This document shows, piece by piece, positions 58,992 to 64,000 of a DNA stretch of 64,000 nucleotides. The translations under genes and the position numbers were made by a program. The notes beneath the pieces were generated by a model that searched no databases, was not told where the DNA came from, and saw only the letters and a program-made list of their open reading frames with translations. The stretch's first letter is position 1. Every line of letters starts with the position of its first letter. The stretch is from RGZA01 sp041917755 (GTDB lineage: Bacteria > Pseudomonadota > Alphaproteobacteria > UBA9219 > RGZA01), in contig JAYRWY010000007.1 in assembly GCA_041917755.1 (NCBI GenBank), positions 1-64,000 on the forward strand, given 5' to 3'.

Positions 58992-60167
58992 TTAGGCGCT
59001 TTCTAATGCTTGTTCCAAATCCTTGATCTGGTCTTCCAGATTTTCGATCCCCACGGATAAGCGGATAAGGCCATCATCAATGCCGCTTTTTTTGCGGATG
59101 TCGGCGGGGATGGTGGCATGGGTCATGATGGCCGGGTGTTCAATCAGGCTTTCAATGCCGCCCAGACTTTCGGCCAGTGTAAATACATGACAATTCGATA
59201 GCATGGCGGTGGTAGATTTTAGCCCGCCTTTGATCACGGCCGATATCATCCCGCCAAAGGCCGACATTTGTTGTTTGGCGAGTGCGTGTTGCGGGTGGCT
59301 TGTTAAACCGGGATAAATCACGCGTTCGATTTTTGGATGCGCCTCGAGCCAGCGGGCAATTTCCATGGCATTGCCGCAATGACGCCCCATGCGCAGACCC
59401 AAGGTTTTCAGGCCGCGATGGGCCAGAAAACTATCGAATGGGCCGGCAATCGCGCCAGTTGCGTTTTGTAAAAAGCCAAGACGTTCGGCATGTTCACTGC
59501 CATCACGGACCACGGCGATGCCGCCAATCACATCGGAATGACCGCTGAGATATTTAGTGGCGGAATGCACGACGATATCAAAGCCGTGTTGCAAGGGACG
59601 TTGTACCCATGGGCTGGCGAAAGTGTTATCGGCTACGCAAATCAGATTATGCTTTTTAGCAATCGCCGCGACGGCGGATAAATCCACCAGCTTTAATAAA
59701 GGATTGGTGGGCGTTTCCGCCCAGATCATGCGCGTATTGGGCTTAATTGCGGCTTCCAGTAATTCCGGCTTGGTCAAATCCACATAGGAAAAATCAAGAT
59801 GCGCGGATTTTTTACGCACGCGTTCAAACAGGCGGTAGGTACCGCCATATAAATCATCCATGGCAATGATATGCGCGCCGGATTCCAGTAATTCCAACAC
59901 GGTTGCGGCGGCGGCCATGCCCGATGAAAACGCAAAAGCGTGGCTGCTGCCTTCCAAATTCGCTATTGCGCGTTCATAGGCAAAGCGGGTGGGGTTGTGG
60001 CTGCGCCCGTAATCAAAGCCCTTATGCACGCCCGGTGCGGATTGTGCATAGGTGGATGTGGCGTAGATGGGTGTGATGACCGCGCCGGTTGCTTCATCAA
60101 ATTCCTGTCCGGCATGGATGGCGCGGGTATCAAAACCCCATTTCTTGTTATCGTGCTTTTTACTCAT
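58992..60167 (-). CDS. Cystathionine gamma-lyase/related PLP enzyme
   Basis: A 391-residue Cys/Met metabolism PLP enzyme. Seen: F-D-T-R-A-I-H-A-G-Q-E near the N-terminus, YGGTYRLFERV, WAETPTNPLLKL, and the PLP lysine in V-H-S-A-T-K-Y-L-S-G-H-S-D. The gene overlaps the upstream cystathionine beta-synthase by 4 bp, which favours gamma-lyase action on cystathionine (reverse transsulfuration to cysteine) over the beta-lyase or gamma-synthase roles of the same family. Confidence 0.9.
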   Translation of the reverse strand: MSKKHDNKKWGFDTRAIHAGQEFDEATGAVITPIYATSTYAQSAPGVHKGFDYGRSHNPTRFAYERAIANLEGSSHAFAFSSGMAAAATVLELLESGAHIIAMDDLYGGTYRLFERVRKKSAHLDFSYVDLTKPELLEAAIKPNTRMIWAETPTNPLLKLVDLSAVAAIAKKHNLICVADNTFASPWVQRPLQHGFDIVVHSATKYLSGHSDVIGGIAVVRDGSEHAERLGFLQNATGAIAGPFDSFLAHRGLKTLGLRMGRHCGNAMEIARWLEAHPKIERVIYPGLTSHPQHALAKQQMSAFGGMISAVIKGGLKSTTAMLSNCHVFTLAESLGGIESLIEHPAIMTHATIPADIRKKSGIDDGLIRLSVGIENLEDQIKDLEQALESA

Positions 60168-61534
60168 GCGACACCTGTGCGTTTACGAAGATATTGAAGA
60201 AGGTCAATCGGCGTGACGAGACCAAGGAATTCGCCCTTATCCATAATAATGGCGACCATGCCGCGTTCAAAAATTGGCAGTAGATCGGCGATGCTTTGTT
60301 CAACCGATAGCGTATGCAGATTTTTGGTCATCGCATCAATGACCTTGATGCCAAAGCCTTGCGGGTTACCGGTAATCGCCAATAAAATATCGGTTTCATT
60401 GACGATGCCGACCAATTTGCCTTTATCCATAACTGGCAGCTGTGAAACATCATACATGCGCATTTTACGGTAGGCGGCCTGCAATGTATCGCCGGGCATA
60501 ATCGTAATCGCGTTTTTGCCGGTATGCGGGCGGGTGATGAGATCACGTAAATCATGTGCTTCGTGTTTGGTGACAAGGCCGTGATCATCCAGCCAATATT
60601 CATTATAAATTTTGGAGAGGTATTTGTTTCCTGAATCACACACAAACGAGACAACGCGTTTTTTGGTTTTCTGCGCGCGGCAATAGCGTAGAGCAGCCGC
60701 AATGAGTGTACCGGAGGATGAGCCACAAATAATTCCTTCGCTGCGCAGCACATCGCGCGCGGTGGCAATGCTTTCAGTATCTGAAATGGTGTAGGCAGCT
60801 TTGACAAATTTCAAATCGCAATTGACAGGGATGAAATCCTCACCGATGCCTTCGACAAGCCAGCTGCCTGCTTCGATCATCACGCCGTCATTGACGTAAG
60901 GTGCAAGCACGGAGCCTTTAGGATCGGCGAGCACCATTTCCAAATTCGGTTGAACCTTGGAGAAATAACGACCTAGCCCCGTGAGCGTGCCGCCTGAGCC
61001 TACGCCACAGACAACTGCATCGACATCCTTATCCATTTGTTCCCAGATTTCAGGGCCGGTGGTGCGTTCATGCGTGACGGGATTGGCAGGATTTTCAAAC
61101 TGGTTGACGTAAAAACCGCCGCGTTCCTTTGCGATGCGTTCAGCCATGTCGTGATAGTATTCCGGATGACCTTTACCCACATCGGTTCTGGTAATAATCA
61201 CTTCCGCGCCGAGCGCTTTGAGATGAAAGATTTTTTCCTGACTCATTTTATCAGGAATGATGAGCACCAATTTATAACCCTTTTGGCTGGCGACTAATGC
61301 AAGGCCAAGACCCGTATTCCCTGCAGTTGCTTCGACCAGTGTGCCACCGGGTTTGAGTGCGCCAGATTTTTCTGCCGCATCAATCATGGAAAGCGCGATG
61401 CGGTCCTTGATTGAGCCGCCGGGATTGTGACTTTCCAGTTTCAAAAACAAATCACATGGCCCGCAATCCAGATGGTTCACTTTAACCAGCGGGGTATTGC
61501 CAATTAATTCCAGAACATTGCTATTCGTTGTCAC
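60164..61534 (-). CDS. Cystathionine beta-synthase
   Basis: A 456-residue protein: PLP beta-replacement domain (about 1-320; ESHNPGGSIKDRIALSM with the PLP lysine, EATAGNTGLGLALV, GVGSGGTLTGLG), then two CBS domains (about 335-455; MRMYDVSQLPVMDKGKLVGI and a second one ending LVTPIDLLQYL). It condenses homocysteine and serine into cystathionine. GTG start with GAGG 8 nt upstream. It leads an operon with the gamma-lyase and a DUF6356 gene. The CBS domains are typical sites of SAM or nucleotide control. Confidence 0.93.
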   Translation of the reverse strand: MTTNSNVLELIGNTPLVKVNHLDCGPCDLFLKLESHNPGGSIKDRIALSMIDAAEKSGALKPGGTLVEATAGNTGLGLALVASQKGYKLVLIIPDKMSQEKIFHLKALGAEVIITRTDVGKGHPEYYHDMAERIAKERGGFYVNQFENPANPVTHERTTGPEIWEQMDKDVDAVVCGVGSGGTLTGLGRYFSKVQPNLEMVLADPKGSVLAPYVNDGVMIEAGSWLVEGIGEDFIPVNCDLKFVKAAYTISDTESIATARDVLRSEGIICGSSSGTLIAAALRYCRAQKTKKRVVSFVCDSGNKYLSKIYNEYWLDDHGLVTKHEAHDLRDLITRPHTGKNAITIMPGDTLQAAYRKMRMYDVSQLPVMDKGKLVGIVNETDILLAITGNPQGFGIKVIDAMTKNLHTLSVEQSIADLLPIFERGMVAIIMDKGEFLGLVTPIDLLQYLRKRTGVA

Positions 61535-61726
61535 GGGAGGAGCCTCATTGATGGGTATGCCATAACCATGTTTGTGCTGGTCAATCTAAGGTTATAGGAC
61601 TTATGATTTACTTAAAGAGTTGAAACTAAAGGCAGGAAAAAAATTACAGACATGACCATGGCTAACCCATGGAACCTGCATTTTTTTCAAGTATAACAGG
61701 GGTTTTTGTAATTCCTACAAAATAAG

Positions 61727-61775
61727 TTGACAATAGGGGCTTCCGGCTTTTATAACAGCAAAATAATGGTATAAT
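61727..61775 (+). promoter_or_regulatory. Promoter region of riboswitch transcript
   Basis: TTGACA at 61727-61732 with TATAAC at 61751-61756 (18-nt spacer), and a perfect TATAAT at 61770-61775 that would start RNA at about 61782, right at the riboswitch. Which -10 is used cannot be told. Confidence 0.6.
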
Positions 61776-61783
61776 AACCATAC

Positions 61784-61835
61784 GTCGCGGGATTTGAGGG
61801 TCAGCTTGCAACCGCGTTACCAAATGCTAAAGCGC
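61784..61835 (+). ncRNA. SAM-II (SAM-alpha) riboswitch
   Basis: P1 pairs CGCGG (61786-61790) with CCGCG (61812-61816). The conserved blocks G-A-T-T-T-G, G-C-T-T-G-C-A-A and A-A-A-T-G-C-T-A-A-A-G-C-G occur in order and at the usual distance, and the 3' part closes the pseudoknot. Matches the recalled SAM-II consensus and the Sargasso metX example closely. SAM-II binds S-adenosylmethionine and normally represses methionine-synthesis genes in alphaproteobacteria. Here the genes downstream are not recognised methionine genes. Confidence 0.87.
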
Positions 61836-61868
61836 TATGGCTGAAGAGGACAGTGAGCCTCTCATTCT

Positions 61869-61894
61869 TAAAAAGCTTTCGTGAACGCTTTTTA
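61869..61894 (+). terminator. Candidate riboswitch terminator hairpin
   Basis: An 8-bp AT-rich stem TAAAAAGC/GCTTTTTA (61869-61876 with 61887-61894) around a 10-nt loop, with T5 inside the 3' arm, 34 nt after the riboswitch. The stem is weak, so termination is possible but not certain. Confidence 0.45.
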
Positions 61895-62050
61895 GCTCGG
61901 CTGTAGTCCCTTCAATGTGCAGGTTTGGGTTTCATATGCCCTTGGTTTCATTCGCCCCTGCGGATTGCGAGTTGTGAACTACAGCGCGGGCCGTTGAACT
62001 TGTTTCACATGTTCAACGTGTCCCTCGTCTTTTAACTAAGAAAGAGGGGG
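61895..62050 (+). other. Further structured leader, unknown class
   Basis: About 160 nt with no gene but several inverted repeats: CGTTGAAC/GTTCAACG (61992-61999 with 62011-62018), and a GCAGG/CCTGC enclosure (61921 region to about 61964) around two GGTTTCAT units. Together with the SAM-II element this is an unusually long leader before the small ORF at 62058. Confidence 0.45.
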
Positions 62051-62057
62051 TTTTTAA

Positions 62058-62174
62058 ATGACACACATTTTTTCATATCTGTTGGTAAGCACATTGCTTT
62101 GCTCGTCTTTGGCGTTTGCATTTGTGCATCTTCGCGCGGCAGCTGCAAGCAAGGTATCAACAAAAAAACATTGA
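62058..62174 (+). CDS. 38-residue membrane peptide
   Basis: ATG at 62058 with GAGGGGG about 8 nt upstream. M-T-H-I-F-S-Y-L-L-V-S-T-L-L-C-S-S-L-A-F starts a single membrane segment; the tail is basic (ASKVSTKKH). No family is recognised. It is the first ORF after the riboswitch leader. Confidence 0.55.
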   Translation: MTHIFSYLLVSTLLCSSLAFAFVHLRAAAASKVSTKKH

Positions 62175-62236
62175 ACAATTGAAGGATATTGATGGCGGGT
62201 GGCGTGCCACCCGCCAGTGCATATTGAGAGTATATA

Positions 62237-64000
62237 ATGACGAAGTTAGTAGCAATTAAAGCAGGGTTTAATCCACTTAACCTACACGCGGTGTGGGGGC
62301 ATAACCCTGTTGATCCTGATCTGGGTAAATCATTTGGCCCGTTGGTGATTGCCAAGGATGGTGCCATTCCGGTGGTACGCAGTGAATTGATTTCCGGCGA
62401 AGTGCGCATTGAAGGAAAAGTAGAAATTGGCGAGCACGCAACCGTGCGCCGTGAAACCACCATTTATGGTAGTAACCAGCATGGCACCAAGCTTGCGGAT
62501 TATGCATTGGTGATGGATTATTGCCGTATTGAAGATTCAACGCTTGGTCTTGGCGCAGGGTTTGCGCATGGCGGTATCAGCCAATTTGCGAATTGGGGCG
62601 ATTGGTCATTCGGTAACATTGAACCCGTTGTACAAGGCACAGCAGCAAAGCCCGTGACGATTGAGCCTGGCGCGTATCTCGGCCCGGCATTGAAAGTGCC
62701 GGCGGGCGGAACCGTATATACAAATTTATATTATATCGGCAATAATCCCGCCTATATTTTGCCTAACGTGCATCTTGATCCAGAGACGTTCGAGCCAACT
62801 GGCAAAAGCGTGAAACAAGGCAATATTCAAAACGAAAGCCGCGCACCTATCCGCCGGCCAATTGCGCTGTCAGATGCGGATTTGGATTTGTCGGATAAGG
62901 GTGAATTATCGCGCAGAGATTCATTGCATTTCTGGCGATTGGGCGCGCGCCCGTATAAGCAAGCGCCGTTTGGTGATTATGATATCACGCAATTGGAAAC
63001 ACTGGGTGTTGAGGGTTGGGTGAATGCACAACAACGTAGCAATCTGCATCGTCCCGCGCTGGCCAATTGGTTGTGGTATTATCCGCTTGTACAGCATCTC
63101 AAGCAAATCAGCTATTTGCACGAAGATGCCAAGCAGCATGGGGACATCGTGTGGCACAGCGCCATTATGCAATCGGATATTTTGCAGCTGGACCGTGTGC
63201 ACCGCGCTCTGTCATCTATTCTTGCGCCGGAGCTGGTTAGCTTTGGCGTTGAGCAGCTGATTAAGTCCAAATTGTATTTATTGGGTGCGTATGCGCCAAC
63301 GAGCGAGCGTGAATTGGCCGCATTGGATGCGGCATTTGCCAGTGCGGTGAATATTCTGAAACGTGCCAGTGATGCATTGGAAAAGCATACCAGCGATATC
63401 ACCGTGACCACGCAGCGCCGCGCCACCATCGACCATGCGTTGAAAGTTCCTGGCGGCGACCGCATCCATGTACGAATTGGCAAAAAAGAAAATCTTGCCT
63501 TGCGCCAATTCCTTTCCGATCTTGCTTTGCGTGATGTGGATGTGTTGCAAAAAATTGCCCTGAACGGGGTGGATGCGCCGCAAGCAGATGAAGCGATCTT
63601 GCCGGCTGCCTTGCCGCATTGGTTGCAGGATATTAACCCCAACCGCATAAATTTTGCGACGTTGACTGATGGACCGATTGTGCGCGGTTTTGGCGGGCAA
63701 GTGCCGGTGATTGAAGATGATGTGACGCTGGTCGGCAGGGTTGATATCAGCGGCGCAGTGCATATTGGTGCGGGCGCAATACTGGATGAAGGCAGCTATC
63801 GATCAGAACAAACAACCGCGCCGGTATTTATTGGCGGTCAAACCTATATCAATAATTCGATTGCGCATTCCGCAACCAAGGAAAAATACCCGGTGCATAT
63901 TAATGGCGATAAGGGCCCGATTGTGGTGTTGGGCGGGCATTTGCACGGCATTCATATTCTTCCCAATACCTATGCCAAGGATTCATTGTTGTCGGATGAA
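62237..64000 (+). CDS. Long unknown protein with beta-helix-like ends (partial)
   Basis: Open from ATG 62237 to the end of the window (588 codons, C-terminus missing). Left-handed-beta-helix-like hexads occur near 52-75 (GEVRIEGKVEIGEHATVRRE) and again near 500-585 (VPVIEDDVTLVGRVDISGAV, then PIVVLGGHLHGIHIL). A helical region without known motif lies between them (about 200-460; WLWYYPLVQHLKQI). It lacks a signal peptide or membrane segment. The fold recalls acyltransferase or nucleotidyltransferase LbH proteins, but no active site is recognised. A GAGAG stretch lies 6 nt before the ATG. Confidence 0.7.
   Translation, partial: MTKLVAIKAGFNPLNLHAVWGHNPVDPDLGKSFGPLVIAKDGAIPVVRSELISGEVRIEGKVEIGEHATVRRETTIYGSNQHGTKLADYALVMDYCRIEDSTLGLGAGFAHGGISQFANWGDWSFGNIEPVVQGTAAKPVTIEPGAYLGPALKVPAGGTVYTNLYYIGNNPAYILPNVHLDPETFEPTGKSVKQGNIQNESRAPIRRPIALSDADLDLSDKGELSRRDSLHFWRLGARPYKQAPFGDYDITQLETLGVEGWVNAQQRSNLHRPALANWLWYYPLVQHLKQISYLHEDAKQHGDIVWHSAIMQSDILQLDRVHRALSSILAPELVSFGVEQLIKSKLYLLGAYAPTSERELAALDAAFASAVNILKRASDALEKHTSDITVTTQRRATIDHALKVPGGDRIHVRIGKKENLALRQFLSDLALRDVDVLQKIALNGVDAPQADEAILPAALPHWLQDINPNRINFATLTDGPIVRGFGGQVPVIEDDVTLVGRVDISGAVHIGAGAILDEGSYRSEQTTAPVFIGGQTYINNSIAHSATKEKYPVHINGDKGPIVVLGGHLHGIHILPNTYAKDSLLSDE

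Noticed and set aside
61837..61884. 15-codon ORF starting inside the SAM-II element
   Set aside because: No Shine-Dalgarno and it overlaps the conserved 3' part of the riboswitch; nothing favours translation.
62032..62463. 143-codon leftward ORF
   Set aside because: It lies antisense to the membrane peptide and the start of the long 62237 gene, which have better start signals.

Overview
The window looks like a chromosome segment of a free-living, flagellated alphaproteobacterium. The evidence is a SciP/DUF1153 cell-cycle regulator, an ECF SigF-NrsF pair like that of Caulobacter, a hisZ-purA neighbourhood, a SAM-II riboswitch (a class known mainly from alphaproteobacteria), UbiA and a flagellin tail. 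No rRNA or marker gene fixes the genus. No CRISPR array is visible.

Region 1 (1-8.3 kb) is a metal and oxidant stress locus. After the flagellin tail come two exported proteins, then a bufferin-type RiPP locus: a DoxX protein, a fused MNIO (DUF692)-DUF2063 maturation protein, and two divergently transcribed Cys-rich exported precursors. NrsF and SigF follow, then four tightly packed genes encoding two MsrB/MsrA pairs, one cytoplasmic and one exported. Three sites matching GTAACY-N16/17-CGAA precede the two precursor genes and the msr operon, so the block reads as one SigF regulon. The SigF site for msr overlaps the sigF start codon on the opposite strand.

Region 2 (8.3-16.4 kb) holds a kinase-like orphan, YceI, a GT4 glycosyltransferase, a CPA2 antiporter, a YgjP-type metallopeptidase, a large polytopic membrane protein followed by a copy of the ygjP 3' end, and a DUF2971 protein.

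Region 3 (16.43-29.97 kb) is a genomic island in the 3' end of tRNA-Met(CAT). A 16-bp direct repeat bounds it, and the probable native tRNA terminator now lies at the far end. It carries a P4-type integrase, an AlpA regulator, a primase-type zinc-finger protein and a CzcCBA heavy-metal efflux system. A previously unremarked 25-residue ORF ending in Cys-Pro-Cys lies beside the efflux genes, with a beta-barrel candidate and a GT32 glycosyltransferase nearby.

Region 4 (30-54 kb) is mostly core chromosome: mnmA (with an in-frame insertion carrying a palindromic repeat), transporters, hydrolases, GT4 plus LmbE deacetylase, an AT-rich HEPN-like orphan, hemB, hisZ, purA, a membrane-anchored pseudokinase with a small membrane partner, two small proteins sharing MAY and PSGMG termini, cysK-cysE, lemA with an M48 peptidase, and ubiA with an ETF-beta-type methyltransferase.

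Region 5 (54-64 kb) holds sciP, a small XRE operon, a Zn/Ni/Co handling block (NicO, DUF1007, ZnuA, Zur), reverse transsulfuration (CBS and a gamma-lyase), and a long structured leader that begins with a SAM-II riboswitch. The leader precedes a 38-residue membrane peptide and a long protein of unknown function that runs off the window.
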